A stretch of 64,000 nucleotides of DNA, from contig CADDZE010000001.1 in assembly GCA_902812465.1 (NCBI GenBank), positions 1-64,000 of the forward strand. Reading direction: 5' to 3'. The notes beneath the pieces were generated by a model that was not told the DNA's origin, ran no database searches, and worked only from the letters and a program-made list of their open reading frames with translations. This DNA comes from Acidobacteriota bacterium (GTDB lineage: Bacteria; Acidobacteriota; Terriglobia; UBA7540). A program made the translations under genes and the position numbers. Each line of letters begins with the position of its first letter. The first letter of the stretch is position 1. Positions 35,303 through 44,490 of this stretch are shown piece after piece.

Positions 35303-37474
35303 ATGCCTGTCATGCCGGCCGCTTCTCTCAGCCTGACCACGGACATCAAGTATCTTAAGGGAGTGGGTCCGGCGCGCGCCCAGCTATTCGCCTCGCGTGG
35401 CATCCGGACCGTCGGAGACCTGCTTTATTACACGCCCTTCCGCTATGAGGATCGGCAGCGGATCACGCCCGTGCGCGCTCTCATTCCTGGCCAGACCGCG
35501 ACGGTACTAGTGAAGATACTCTCCGGGGGATTGATGCGTACACGCACCGGCGCATACATCTACGACCTTTCAGCCGTCGACGCAAGTGCGCCCGCCCACG
35601 AGCCACCAGACAAGCATTGGGCACCCGGGATGATCCGGCTGAAGTGGTTCAACGCCGTCTACCTCGAGAAGAACAAGGTGTTCCGCCCAGGGCAGCGCGT
35701 CTTCTTCTACGGCAAAGTGGATTACGACCGCTTCGGGTCTGGCAACCTGCAGATGGTGCAGCCGCAATTTGAGATCCTGCCGGATGGCGAAACGCCCAAC
35801 GGCCATTCACTCGAGGTCGGCCGTGTCGTGCCCATTTATGAGTCTGTCGGAAAGATGAGTGCGCGGGTGATTCGCCGCCTCATCTGGACAGGGCTTGAAC
35901 TTCTCGATGGCCAGATCGATGATCCTTTGCCGCCATCGGTTCGCCACCGAAACCGCTTACTTGACCGTTCCGCGGCGCTTCGGCAGGCTCACTTTCCGCA
36001 GCCCGACGTTTCCCTCGAAGACTTGGCGAACTTTCGCACGCCAGCCCAGGTGCGGCTGATCTTCGAAGAATTCTTCAACGTGACGGCCGGCCTGGCCCTC
36101 AAGCGCCGGCAGGCCACGCGAGCGCACGGCATCGCCTTCCGTGTCACCGAAGAGATCCGCCGCTCGGTCAAGAGAATGCTCCCATTTCATCCGACGGCGG
36201 CACAGAAGCGCGTGATCCGGGAGATCGTCACGGACATGCAGGCGTCCCGTCCGATGGCGCGCCTTCTGCAGGGCGACGTCGGCTCGGGCAAGACCATCGT
36301 GGCCCTACAGGCGGCGTTGGTGGCTATTGGTAACGGCTACCAGGTGGCTTTCATGGCGCCGACGGAAATCCTGGCCACGCAGCATTACCTGTATGCCAAG
36401 CAGCTGTTCAAACCTCTCACCTGCCGGCTGGACTTGCTAACCAGTGCGCGTAGTTCCTCGGAGAAAGCAGAGCTGAAGAGGCGGCTGGCGGCCGGTGAAA
36501 TCGACCTCATTTTCGGCACTCATGCACTGATCGAAAGCGACGTGGCGTTCGCTCAGCTCGGGCTGGTGGTTGTTGACGAACAGCATCGCTTTGGAGTCAT
36601 GCAGCGCTACGAGCTGATCCGCAAGGGGCAGCCGCCGGACGTGCTGATCATGACCGCGACGCCCATCCCGCGCACTTTGGCCCTCACCCTCTACGCCGAT
36701 CTCGACGTGTCGGTGATCGATGAGGCTCCTCCCGGGCGTCGACCCATCATCACGCGGATCATTCCCGAAGCCGAGCGCGCCCAAGCGTTGGAGTTTGTCC
36801 GAGGGCGAGTGCGGCGCGGCGAGGGGGCCTACATCGTCTATCCGCTGGTCGAGGAGGCGGAAACCCTGGACCTGCGCCCGGCGGTTCGCATGTACGAGCA
36901 CCTGTCGCGCAACGTCTTCCCGGAGTTCCGACTCGGCCTGCTGCACGGCCGGCTGCGCAGCCAGGAAAAAGAAGCAGTGATGGAGAGCTTCAAAAGGGGT
37001 GAGGTGCAAGTCCTGGTGTCAACAAGCGTCGTAGAAGTGGGCGTTGATGTCCCCCATGCCACGGTGATGCTTATCGAGCACGCCGAGCGCTTCGGCCTGG
37101 CACAGCTTCACCAGCTCCGCGGGCGGGTCGGCCGCGGCCAAGCGCAGTCTTATTGTCTGTTGGTGGCCGGTGACAACCGTACCGAAGCGGCCGAGGAGCG
37201 CTTGCGAGCTCTGGCCGAGACCACCGACGGCTTCCGCCTGGCCGAAACGGACCTGAAGATTCGCGGCCCGGGCGAATTCTTCGGCACCCGCCAGGCGGGC
37301 ATGGCGTCACTGCGCATCGGCAACCTGGTCAGGGACCAGGACATTCTAGAATGGGCGAGGCGCGAAGCCCACGAGTTCCTGCAGCGTCCCGAGTCTGACC
37401 CGGAGCTGCAGGCATTCGTCAGCCGTCTGCAGCGCGAGTGGCCTCACCGCTATGGCCTCGCGCAGGTGGGATGA
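35303..37474 (+). CDS. recG: ATP-dependent DNA helicase RecG
   Basis: RecG remodels stalled replication forks and branch-migrates recombination intermediates. The 723 residues begin with the wedge region (IKYLKGVGPARAQLFASRGI) and then carry the helicase motifs: I LLQGDVGSGKTIVALQAA, Ia MAPTEILATQHY, II VVVDEQHRFGV, III TATPIPRTLAL, IV to V LHGRLRSQEKEAVM and VSTSVVEVGVDVPHATVM, VI QLHQLRGRVGRG. The C-terminal TRAG-like region has DLKIRGPGEFFGTRQAG. Two ATGs, at 35303 and 35312, are possible, and no strong ribosome site distinguishes them. rsmD follows. Confidence 0.96.
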   Translation: MPVMPAASLSLTTDIKYLKGVGPARAQLFASRGIRTVGDLLYYTPFRYEDRQRITPVRALIPGQTATVLVKILSGGLMRTRTGAYIYDLSAVDASAPAHEPPDKHWAPGMIRLKWFNAVYLEKNKVFRPGQRVFFYGKVDYDRFGSGNLQMVQPQFEILPDGETPNGHSLEVGRVVPIYESVGKMSARVIRRLIWTGLELLDGQIDDPLPPSVRHRNRLLDRSAALRQAHFPQPDVSLEDLANFRTPAQVRLIFEEFFNVTAGLALKRRQATRAHGIAFRVTEEIRRSVKRMLPFHPTAAQKRVIREIVTDMQASRPMARLLQGDVGSGKTIVALQAALVAIGNGYQVAFMAPTEILATQHYLYAKQLFKPLTCRLDLLTSARSSSEKAELKRRLAAGEIDLIFGTHALIESDVAFAQLGLVVVDEQHRFGVMQRYELIRKGQPPDVLIMTATPIPRTLALTLYADLDVSVIDEAPPGRRPIITRIIPEAERAQALEFVRGRVRRGEGAYIVYPLVEEAETLDLRPAVRMYEHLSRNVFPEFRLGLLHGRLRSQEKEAVMESFKRGEVQVLVSTSVVEVGVDVPHATVMLIEHAERFGLAQLHQLRGRVGRGQAQSYCLLVAGDNRTEAAEERLRALAETTDGFRLAETDLKIRGPGEFFGTRQAGMASLRIGNLVRDQDILEWARREAHEFLQRPESDPELQAFVSRLQREWPHRYGLAQVG

Positions 37475-37545
37475 GAGTTGTTCCCAGGAACTAAGGCCGC
37501 TGCCACCGGGTGTGAGGCAGGCGCGGACAGAACCAGGAGCACTGA

Positions 37546-38100
37546 ATGCGTGTCATTGCTGGAACATATCGCGGGCGGCATCTCAAGGCATCCCACAGCG
37601 CGAACTTGCGCCCGACGTCAGACCAGCTGCGCGAGACCCTCTTCGACGTGTTGGGACCGGGTGTTTCCGGCTCCCGCTTCCTCGACGCCTACGCCGGCAC
37701 TGGCTCCGTGGGAATTGAGGCTTTGAGCCGCGGTGCCAGCGAGGTGGTCTTCATCGAGCGTCACCGGCGTGCGGCTGACCTGATCCACGCCAATTTAGAG
37801 CGGCTCGGGATTCACTCGGGATACCTAGTGATGGCGTGCAAGGTCGAAACAGGGCTGGAGCGCCTTGCTAGCCAGAGCTTCTGCTTCCAGTATGTTTTCC
37901 TGGATCCACCCTATTCCGAGATTCGCGAGTATCATCACGTGCTACGCCAATTGGGGCGGTCACCGCTGATCGGTCCCGAGTCATGGGTGATTGCAGAGCA
38001 TTCACGCCACTGCTATTTGGAGGAACGGTACGGAAATCTCGCCCGCACCCGCACGCTGCGTCACGGGGATGCGCAACTCTCCTTCTACAGGCTGATTTAG
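37546..38100 (+). CDS. rsmD: 16S rRNA (guanine(966)-N(2))-methyltransferase RsmD
   Basis: RsmD methylates N2 of G966 in 16S rRNA during 30S assembly. The 184 residues start MRVIAGTYRGRHLKA, the characteristic N-terminus, then RPTSDQLRETLFDVL. The SAM-binding region is RFLDAYAGTGSVGIEALSRG, with EVVFIERH as the ribose-contact acidic loop. The catalytic motif DPPY is in VFLDPPYSEIREY. Length is normal. It lies 71 bases after recG on the same strand, and recG-rsmD adjacency is common in bacteria. Confidence 0.93.
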   Translation: MRVIAGTYRGRHLKASHSANLRPTSDQLRETLFDVLGPGVSGSRFLDAYAGTGSVGIEALSRGASEVVFIERHRRAADLIHANLERLGIHSGYLVMACKVETGLERLASQSFCFQYVFLDPPYSEIREYHHVLRQLGRSPLIGPESWVIAEHSRHCYLEERYGNLARTRTLRHGDAQLSFYRLI

Positions 38101-38224
38101 CCGACAAGGAGGCCGGTTTCTGGAAAGAGGAGGATACGGTCCCAAGGGAGAAACACCGATAGGCGCTTTCGATCCTTGATGGGGTCTAAACTGCTTTGCC
38201 GGGTTGTGGTATCGTGACTGTGCT

Positions 38225-39109
38225 ATGAGACAACGCATCCTGTTGAACCGGCGTTCCTTCCTCGGCCTGATGGCGGCTTCGCCACTCGCCGCTCACCTCC
38301 AGGCCCACTCCTCCGGCTCGAGCGGGTCCAAGGCTTGGGTAAGGGAGGAGAAACAGCTTCCGGTGGGACTCGAACTCTATTCCGTTCGGGACGAACTGAA
38401 GAAAAACCTGATGGGGACACTCGAGGGCGTAGCCAGGATGGGCTACCAGTGTGTGGAGTTCTTCGCTCCCTATTACGAGTGGACGCTCGAATATGCTCAG
38501 CGGGTGCGGGCAGAACTGGACCGGCTGAATGTTCGCTGCTATTCGACCCACAACGACCCCGGGTCGTTCCATCCGGACGGCATTGGCAAGGCTATCGACT
38601 TGAACCAGGCTCTCGGCGCCCGCTACGTGGTGTTAGCTTCGGCCGGCCAGGTCCAAGGGGTTGACGGCTGGAAGCGGGTGGCCGACATGTTGAACCGCGC
38701 CCACGCCACGCTCACGAGCCACCACCTCAGCGCCGGCTACCACAACCATGAGGCGGAGTGGAGACTGGTGGACGGCCAAAAGCCCATGGGGATCCTGGCA
38801 GCCAACACCGACCGGAGCATCATGCTGCAGCTTGACGTCGGCACGTGTCTTGAGGCCGGCAGCGACCCGGTGGCTTGGATCAAGCAGAACCCCGGACGCA
38901 TTCGATCCATGCATGTGAAGGAATGGTCGCCGCAGAAAGGCTATCGCGTGTTACTCGGCGAAGGCGCCGCACCCTGGAAGGAGATCTTCGCGGCTGCGGA
39001 AACCACCGGAGGCATCGAGTATTACCTCATCGAGCAGGAGGGCAGCGACTACTCTGAGATGGAGACAGCAAAGCGCTGCCTGGAAATCTTCCACAAAATG
39101 CACACCTAG
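38225..39109 (+). CDS. Tat-exported sugar phosphate isomerase/epimerase-like TIM-barrel protein
   Basis: A 294-residue protein of the xylose isomerase-like (AP endonuclease 2) fold. The N-terminus carries a twin-arginine signal, NRRSFLGLMAASPLAAHLQA (about residues 8-27), so it should be folded in the cytoplasm and exported. The barrel begins LPVGLELYSVRDELKKNLMG and has candidate metal ligands in STHNDPGS, GYHNHEAEW, MLQLDVGTC, SMHVKEW and the C-terminal IEQEG. The substrate is unknown; a keto-sugar or inositol derivative is typical. The start ATG 38225 is preferred because it begins directly before the Tat motif. Confidence 0.82.
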   Translation: MRQRILLNRRSFLGLMAASPLAAHLQAHSSGSSGSKAWVREEKQLPVGLELYSVRDELKKNLMGTLEGVARMGYQCVEFFAPYYEWTLEYAQRVRAELDRLNVRCYSTHNDPGSFHPDGIGKAIDLNQALGARYVVLASAGQVQGVDGWKRVADMLNRAHATLTSHHLSAGYHNHEAEWRLVDGQKPMGILAANTDRSIMLQLDVGTCLEAGSDPVAWIKQNPGRIRSMHVKEWSPQKGYRVLLGEGAAPWKEIFAAAETTGGIEYYLIEQEGSDYSEMETAKRCLEIFHKMHT

Positions 39110-39147
39110 GATACCGCCGCCCTGGCTACCCGAAGACGGCCTGCCTA

Positions 39148-40266
39148 ATGAACAGCGCGCGTTGCCAGATGGGCTCGCCCTATATCGAGTGGGCCAAGAC
39201 TCAGGCCCACGGACGTTTCAACTTGGCCACTAGCGGCGTTAGTCAGTATCCCATCGCCGAGCTGGCGAACTCGGGAGGCCTGCGCCTGGAGGATATCGAG
39301 CTTTCCGGCCCCAGCTGGTATGGATATGAGCCGCTGCAGCGCGCCTTGGCTGCCAAGGCTGGCGTGCCGGCGGAATGCGTCGTGGCGGCCCACGGTACTT
39401 CGATGGCCAACCATCTCGTGATGGCGGCGGCCCTTGATCCGGGCGACGAAGTGTTGATCGAAGAGCCGGCGTATGACCCCCTGCTTCACACAGCACGCTT
39501 GCTCGGGGCTCACGTCCGGAAGTTCCGGCGCCCCTTCGAGGAGCAGTTTCGCGTCGACCCGCGCGAGATCGAACGCGCTATCACGCCCTGTACGCGACTC
39601 ATCGTGCTCACCAACCCCCATAATCCCAGCGGGGCCTTCACCGAGGAGGCCACGTTACAACGAATCGGCGAGATCGCGCGTGGCGCGCATGCCCGCGTGC
39701 TGGTGGATGAGGTTTACCTGGAGGCGTCTTTTTCGAATGCCGCGCGTTCGGCCTTCCACCTGGGCAATCAATTCGTCGCCACGGGCAGTCTCACCAAAGC
39801 TTACGGCCTCGGCGGGCTACGCTGCGGCTGGATTCTGGCCGAGCCCGATTTCGCGCGCGCCATCTGGCGGCTGAACGACCTCTACGGAGTCATCCCCGCC
39901 CACCCCGCGGAGCGTCTCAGCGTTATTGCGCTACAACACTTGGACAGAATCCGCGAGCGTGCCCGGAGCTTGCTGGATGCCAATCGCCGGCTGCTGGATG
40001 CCTTCCTGGATAGCCAGCCTGATCTTCAATGCTTGCGGCCTCCTTTCGGAACTGTCGTCTTTCCTCGCCTCGCCTGCGGCAATGCTGACGCCTTCTGCCA
40101 AACCCTGCGCGAGCGCTTCGAAACGGTGGTTGTACCAGGGCGCTTCTTCGAGTCGCCGGAGCACTTCCGTATCGGGATAGGTGGTGAGACCGCGACCCTG
40201 GCTGAAGGTCTCCGGAGAATGGGCACCGCCCTGCAGGCGCAGGCCCGACGCGAAGTTTCGCCTTGA
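39148..40266 (+). CDS. PLP-dependent aminotransferase, class I/II
   Basis: A fold-type I aminotransferase of 372 residues. Visible sites are SWYGYEPLQRALAAKAGVPA, the NPHNPSG motif that contacts PLP (LTNPHNPSGAF), the Asp/Tyr of RVLVDEVYLEASFS and the PLP lysine in SLTKAYGLGGLRCGW. A conserved Arg for the alpha-carboxylate is in HFRIGIGG near the C-terminus. The substrate is not identifiable. The protein resembles valine-pyruvate or broad-specificity branches. It lies 38 bases after the TIM-barrel gene. Confidence 0.88.
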   Translation: MNSARCQMGSPYIEWAKTQAHGRFNLATSGVSQYPIAELANSGGLRLEDIELSGPSWYGYEPLQRALAAKAGVPAECVVAAHGTSMANHLVMAAALDPGDEVLIEEPAYDPLLHTARLLGAHVRKFRRPFEEQFRVDPREIERAITPCTRLIVLTNPHNPSGAFTEEATLQRIGEIARGAHARVLVDEVYLEASFSNAARSAFHLGNQFVATGSLTKAYGLGGLRCGWILAEPDFARAIWRLNDLYGVIPAHPAERLSVIALQHLDRIRERARSLLDANRRLLDAFLDSQPDLQCLRPPFGTVVFPRLACGNADAFCQTLRERFETVVVPGRFFESPEHFRIGIGGETATLAEGLRRMGTALQAQARREVSP

Positions 40267-40472
40267 AGGCCTGTGGCTTCTTCCGCTTTGCCCCTCTTGA
40301 GCTGGCGGCCCACAGCCGTCTGTAAAGACGGGATTCAGCCCTCATCAGACCATAGCTCTCGAAACCAGAGACCTGGATCGATTTGTGATAAGCTGTGCGT
40401 CAGCAAACGCGCTGCTCTGCCAACAAACTGGGTCAGGCCGGCGATCCTATCGGCCGGAAAAGGAGGAGCCGT

Positions 40473-41468
40473 ATGACGCACCATGAATCCAGGGCACTCT
40501 TGCTGGCGGTGGTGTTTTCAATGGCGCTCCTGGCTGCGTGCCAGCCGTCTTTTCACGATAAGAACGAACGCTACGTCCTGGTGGCTGCCAACATCAAGCT
40601 GCCCTATTGGCAGGAGGTTGAAGCCGGCTTTCGGGACGCCGCCAAGTCGCTGGGCGTGCAAGCCCAGATCTCCGGACCCGATCGCTACGCGCCAGATGAA
40701 GAGGTGAAGGACTTTCAATCTGCAGCCGGCGCAAAACCTTCGGGCATTGTGGTTTCACCGGCGCGCCCGGAGCTCTTCAACAGTGCCATTGACGGAGCCA
40801 TTCAGGCCCAGATTCCGGTGATCTGTGTAGATTCGGACTCACCGGCTTCGCGCCGCATTCTGTTCATTGGCACGGACAACTACCGCGCCGGGCGTGAGAG
40901 CGGTGCTCGCATTGCCGCGCTCATGCACGGCCATGGCAGCCTGGTGATCATCTCGATTCCGGGGCAGTTCAATCTGGACGAGCGTGCCCGCGGACTTCAC
41001 GACGCGCTGAAGGACTATCCTTCCATTCACACTACCGAGATCATCAACGATAGCGGCAGTTCGCAAATGGCTAAGGACGCGCTCACCGGTCTTCTGCAGA
41101 ACCACGTTCCCATTGACGGCATTGTCTGCCTCGAGGCCTCGGGCGGGCCGGGCGCGGCAACCGCCCTCGACGATCTGGGGATGGCGGGAAGAATTCCTGT
41201 GGTGGCGATGGACGCCAATCTGGAGACGCTGAACTGGATTTCCAAAGGCGCCATCGCCGCGACCATTGCCCAGAAGCCCTATACCATGGGGTTCTACGGC
41301 CTGAAGTTGCTTGACGACTTGCATCACAACGTGGTGCACGAATTTAAGGACTGGCGGACTGCTCCTACGTCGCCGCTTCCCACCGTCATTGACACTGGCA
41401 CGGCGGTGGTCGACTCGCGGAACGTCGAAGAGTTCAAGGACGCGCTCTTCGCTCACGCCAGCCGGTGA
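40473..41468 (+). CDS. Sugar-binding lipoprotein of the ribose/LacI-like type (orphan)
   Basis: A 331-residue periplasmic binding protein of the type I fold used for ribose, galactose and other sugars. A lipobox, LLAAC, is at residues about 17-21 after MTHHESRALLLAVVFSMA, and AAGGAGGAG precedes the ATG. The first domain has YVLVAANIKLPYWQEVEAGF. Later blocks (PVICVDSDSPASRRILFIGT, INDSGSSQMAKDALTGLL, GIVCLEASGGPGAATALDDL) fit Peripla_BP_4. No ABC ATPase or permease gene is near, so it may serve a transporter elsewhere or act as a sensor. Confidence 0.88.
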   Translation: MTHHESRALLLAVVFSMALLAACQPSFHDKNERYVLVAANIKLPYWQEVEAGFRDAAKSLGVQAQISGPDRYAPDEEVKDFQSAAGAKPSGIVVSPARPELFNSAIDGAIQAQIPVICVDSDSPASRRILFIGTDNYRAGRESGARIAALMHGHGSLVIISIPGQFNLDERARGLHDALKDYPSIHTTEIINDSGSSQMAKDALTGLLQNHVPIDGIVCLEASGGPGAATALDDLGMAGRIPVVAMDANLETLNWISKGAIAATIAQKPYTMGFYGLKLLDDLHHNVVHEFKDWRTAPTSPLPTVIDTGTAVVDSRNVEEFKDALFAHASR

Positions 41469-41639
41469 GCGGGAAGGACCGGCCGGGGGCTGCCAGGTTG
41501 CTAAGTGGTGCGGCCGGGCAGCCAAAGGTCCCATACCGCCTAGCGGCTCGGGAGAACCTAGCCTGCTCACCCTCCATCTGAATAGACTGGAGGTAAATTG
41601 CGCGGCGCCCGAAGTTGGCCGCGCTAACAGGAAGGTGCG

Positions 41640-42560
41640 ATGCGCGACGTGGTGATCATGGGCTCCGGCTGCGCAGGGCTGACGGCAGCCATTTATGCGG
41701 CGCGAGCCAATTTGAAGCCGCTGGTGATTCGCGGCGTGGAGGCGGGCGGCCAGCTCACTCTGACCACGCTGGTGGAGAACTTTCCCGGTTTCCCCAAAGG
41801 CGTGCAGGGGCCGGAGCTCATCGAGCGGATGATGGAACAGGCGGCCCAATTTGGCGCCGAGTTCCTGGAGGGTGATGTGACGCGCGCTGACCTCTCGCGG
41901 CGTCCGTTTATTCTCGAAGTGGGCAAGGAACAGATGGAGACCCGCACCCTGATCGTGGCGAGCGGAGCCTCTGCCAAGCTTCTCGGCCTTGAATCGGAGC
42001 GCAAGCTGCTGGGGCATGGCGTCTCGACCTGTGCCACTTGCGATGGCTACTTCTTCCGCGGAAAGCCGGTGGTGGTGGTGGGCGGCGGCGATACCGCCGC
42101 TGAGGATGCCTTGTTCCTCACCCGCTATGCCACGGAGGTCTGCCTCATTCATCGGCGCGACCAGTTGCGGGCTTCGAAGATCATGCAAGACCGCCTTTTC
42201 CGCAACGAGAAGATCAAGCCGGTGTGGAACACCGTCGTCACCGACGTGCTCGATGCCGCCAAGGGTGAAGTCACCGGCGTGAAACTGAAGAACGTGCAGA
42301 CCGGTGAAGAGCGGTTCCATCCTTGCAGTGGCGTCTTCATCGGTATCGGTCATGCGCCGAATACGGCGCTGTTCCGCGGCCAGCTGGAGATGGACGAGCT
42401 CGGCTACATCGTCACCCGAAACGGATCGAAGACCAATGTGCCCGGTGTCTTCGCCGCTGGCGACGTGCAGGATCGCGTCTACCGGCAGGCAGTGACGGCT
42501 GCGGGCTCCGGATGTATGGCCGCCATGGATGCTGAGCGCTTTCTCGAAGCCGAACACTGA
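41640..42560 (+). CDS. trxB: Thioredoxin reductase
   Basis: A 306-residue flavoprotein that reduces thioredoxin with NADPH. The FAD-binding GxGxxG is GSGCAGLTAAIYAARANLKP near the N-terminus. The redox-active disulfide is in CATCDGYFF. The NADPH fold GGGDTAAEDALFL follows, and the C-terminal GVFAAGDVQDRVYRQAVTAA closes the FAD domain. Length and motif order fit low-molecular-weight TrxB. It ends convergent to the O-methyltransferase with only 26 bases between. The thioredoxin gene itself is not adjacent. Confidence 0.95.
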   Translation: MRDVVIMGSGCAGLTAAIYAARANLKPLVIRGVEAGGQLTLTTLVENFPGFPKGVQGPELIERMMEQAAQFGAEFLEGDVTRADLSRRPFILEVGKEQMETRTLIVASGASAKLLGLESERKLLGHGVSTCATCDGYFFRGKPVVVVGGGDTAAEDALFLTRYATEVCLIHRRDQLRASKIMQDRLFRNEKIKPVWNTVVTDVLDAAKGEVTGVKLKNVQTGEERFHPCSGVFIGIGHAPNTALFRGQLEMDELGYIVTRNGSKTNVPGVFAAGDVQDRVYRQAVTAAGSGCMAAMDAERFLEAEH

Positions 42561-42586
42561 CCGGTGGTGCTTGCTGACTCTCGCCG

Positions 42587-43228
42587 CTAACCGCCGTCCT
42601 TCAGGCACACCGCGAAGCCATCCCTTAAGGGAATAATGGTCGTAAACAGGTCGCGGTCGCGGTAAAGCAGCTGATTGAACTTGTGGATGGCCCGGCTCTG
42701 CGCATCTAGGCGCGTGGCGGGCTGCGAAACGCGGCCGGACCAGAGCACATTGTCCGTCACGAACAGGCCGCCGCGGCGCACGCGGGGCGCGGCACAGCGG
42801 TACGCGTCCGGGTACTGCCGCTTGTCGATGTCGTTGAAAATGAGATCGAACTCTCCTGGCGTGGACGCCAGCAAGTCCAGCGCATCCCCCACCAGCAAGC
42901 GCACGCGGTTTAACACGCCGGCGCGCTCCAGGTACTCTCTCGCCCGCGCGGCGTTCGCAGGATCGCCGTCGGTATAGTACACCTTCCCTTTCGGTCCCAC
43001 CGCCCGGGCCAGCCAGAGTGTGGAATAACCGATGGCCGAGCCCATCTCGAACACGCGCCGGGCACGCACCGAGCGCGCCAGCAGATACAACAAGCGGCCA
43101 CAGGCTGGACCGATAATGGGCACCTCGTGGCGGGCGGCGTACTGCTCCATCTCGCGTAGGATTCGGTCGCGCGCGGGTAACAGGGAGTAGACGTACCGTT
43201 CCGTCTTCGCTTCGATGATTCCCGGCAT
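42587..43228 (-). CDS. SAM-dependent O-methyltransferase (COMT-like class I)
   Basis: A methyltransferase of about 213 residues similar to the caffeoyl-CoA/catechol type. The SAM-binding motif is FEMGSAIGYSTLWLAR, preceded by GPACGRLLYLLARSVRARRV. Acidic ribose and metal contacts are in YYTDGDPANA and FDLIFNDIDKRQYPDAY. FVTDNVLWSGRV follows, with an Asp-Asn pair as in cation-dependent members. No substrate can be named. ATG 43228 is chosen because it is preceded by GGAG and matches the family's short N-terminus. An upstream start at 43417 would add a 63-residue unlikely extension. Confidence 0.85.
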   Translation of the reverse strand: MPGIIEAKTERYVYSLLPARDRILREMEQYAARHEVPIIGPACGRLLYLLARSVRARRVFEMGSAIGYSTLWLARAVGPKGKVYYTDGDPANAARAREYLERAGVLNRVRLLVGDALDLLASTPGEFDLIFNDIDKRQYPDAYRCAAPRVRRGGLFVTDNVLWSGRVSQPATRLDAQSRAIHKFNQLLYRDRDLFTTIIPLRDGFAVCLKDGG

Positions 43229-43421
43229 AACGTTTGCTCCGCGCTGATGATACCCTTGCCCCGACCGTGCTTCCCTGAGCACTTCGTCCTCCGCTTGGGT
43301 AACGTGGAGCCTCAGCCCCTGTCTCGAGCGGGGGAGAGCTGGCTCCGAGGCATTTGGAAGCTTGGTCGACCGCTGCCAGCTTTCCGCCGAGTCAATTGGC
43401 AAAGCCGGACGCAACACCCCT

Positions 43422-44465
43422 TCACGGCTCCTCCTGCGACCGGCTCCTGCGGCTCAGCTCGAATTCGCGCTCGGCGCTCTGCGTGCGTCCCAGCTCACGG
43501 TAAGCCGTGCCGAGCAAATAATGCGCCGACGCGTTGTTCGGATCCATTTTCAGCGCTTGCTGAAGGAACTCCGCTGCCAGGGCCGCATCGCCCTTCTTCA
43601 GTTGGACCTTGCCCATCAGGATGAACGAGCCGCTGAAATCGCGGTTGAGCCAAATCGCCTGCTTCAGAGCGCGCTCTGCATCGTTCCAGCGTTCCAGGCG
43701 GGCGTAGGCGTCCCCCAGGCGCCAGTAAGGCATCCACAGAACTGGGTCGAGCTCGAGTTCCTTGCGAAACTCATCGATGGCCTGTGCGATATGCGAGCGG
43801 TAAAGCTCGATTTCGCCGATCAAGAAGTGGGCCATGGGGAGGCGGGGATCCAGGGCCAGGGCACTTTGCAGCTCCTTCATGGCCTGATCCTCGAAGTTCT
43901 GCCGGATCAGCATTTGGCCGAGCACTAAATGCGCCTGGGCGCTGTTCGGCGGGGTACCAAAAACCCGGGCAAAGGCGTTGCGCGCCTTCTCGTACTGATA
44001 CGTCTGGATATAACTGATCCCCAGCAGAAAGGTACCGTTGACCTCAGGTTCGGGCAGCCAGGACTGGACCTTTTCCAGCAGGGGGATCGCCTGGCGGGCG
44101 TGCCCCAGCTGGTAGTAGGAAAGGCCCAGGAGTTGCGTCGATTCGCCATCATCGGGCTTCTGTTGCAGCGCCGCTTCCAGGTGCTTGGCGGCCTGCACAT
44201 AGTCGCGCTTGGCGTAGTAAGCTTTGCCCAGTGCTGCCTCGAGCCCGGGCGTTTGCAGACCGGCCTGAGCAGCCTGGTTAAGCAGCGCGATTGCTTCGTC
44301 AGGCTTCCCCTGTTCGACTAGGGCCTTGGCGCGTGAGATATCGTTGGCAGGTGACGCTGAAGGCGGCGCAGCCTGCGGCACAGAGGGTCCGCGGGCGCTG
44401 CAGCAGAGGCAGACCGTCAGAAGGGTCGGAAGAATTCTGCCTGCCGTCCTGCCCGCCTTCTCCAT
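43422..44465 (-). CDS. Exported TPR protein of the PHM-like cluster
   Basis: A protein of about 347 residues with a signal-like N-terminus (TAGRILPTLLTVCLCCSARG) and around eight TPR units (for example LEAALGKAYYAKRDYVQAAK and AHYLLGTAYRELGRTQSAER). TPR arrays mediate protein contacts, and no catalytic residues are present. ATG 44465 begins 25 bases after the stop of the heme-PHM-TPR gene. A start at 44522 would overlap it by 32 bases. The cysteine pair CLCC could be a lipidation site, which is uncertain. It is the last gene of the block running from 47.2 kb to 43.4 kb on the minus strand. Confidence 0.8.
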   Translation of the reverse strand: MEKAGRTAGRILPTLLTVCLCCSARGPSVPQAAPPSASPANDISRAKALVEQGKPDEAIALLNQAAQAGLQTPGLEAALGKAYYAKRDYVQAAKHLEAALQQKPDDGESTQLLGLSYYQLGHARQAIPLLEKVQSWLPEPEVNGTFLLGISYIQTYQYEKARNAFARVFGTPPNSAQAHLVLGQMLIRQNFEDQAMKELQSALALDPRLPMAHFLIGEIELYRSHIAQAIDEFRKELELDPVLWMPYWRLGDAYARLERWNDAERALKQAIWLNRDFSGSFILMGKVQLKKGDAALAAEFLQQALKMDPNNASAHYLLGTAYRELGRTQSAEREFELSRRSRSQEEP

Positions 44466-44490
44466 GAACTTCGCCACGGCAATGAGCAAC

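Noticed and set aside
40839-42608. 589-codon open frame on the minus strand across the sugar-binding and trxB genes
   Set aside because: It spans two genes with full motif sets on the other strand and its translation resembles no protein family.
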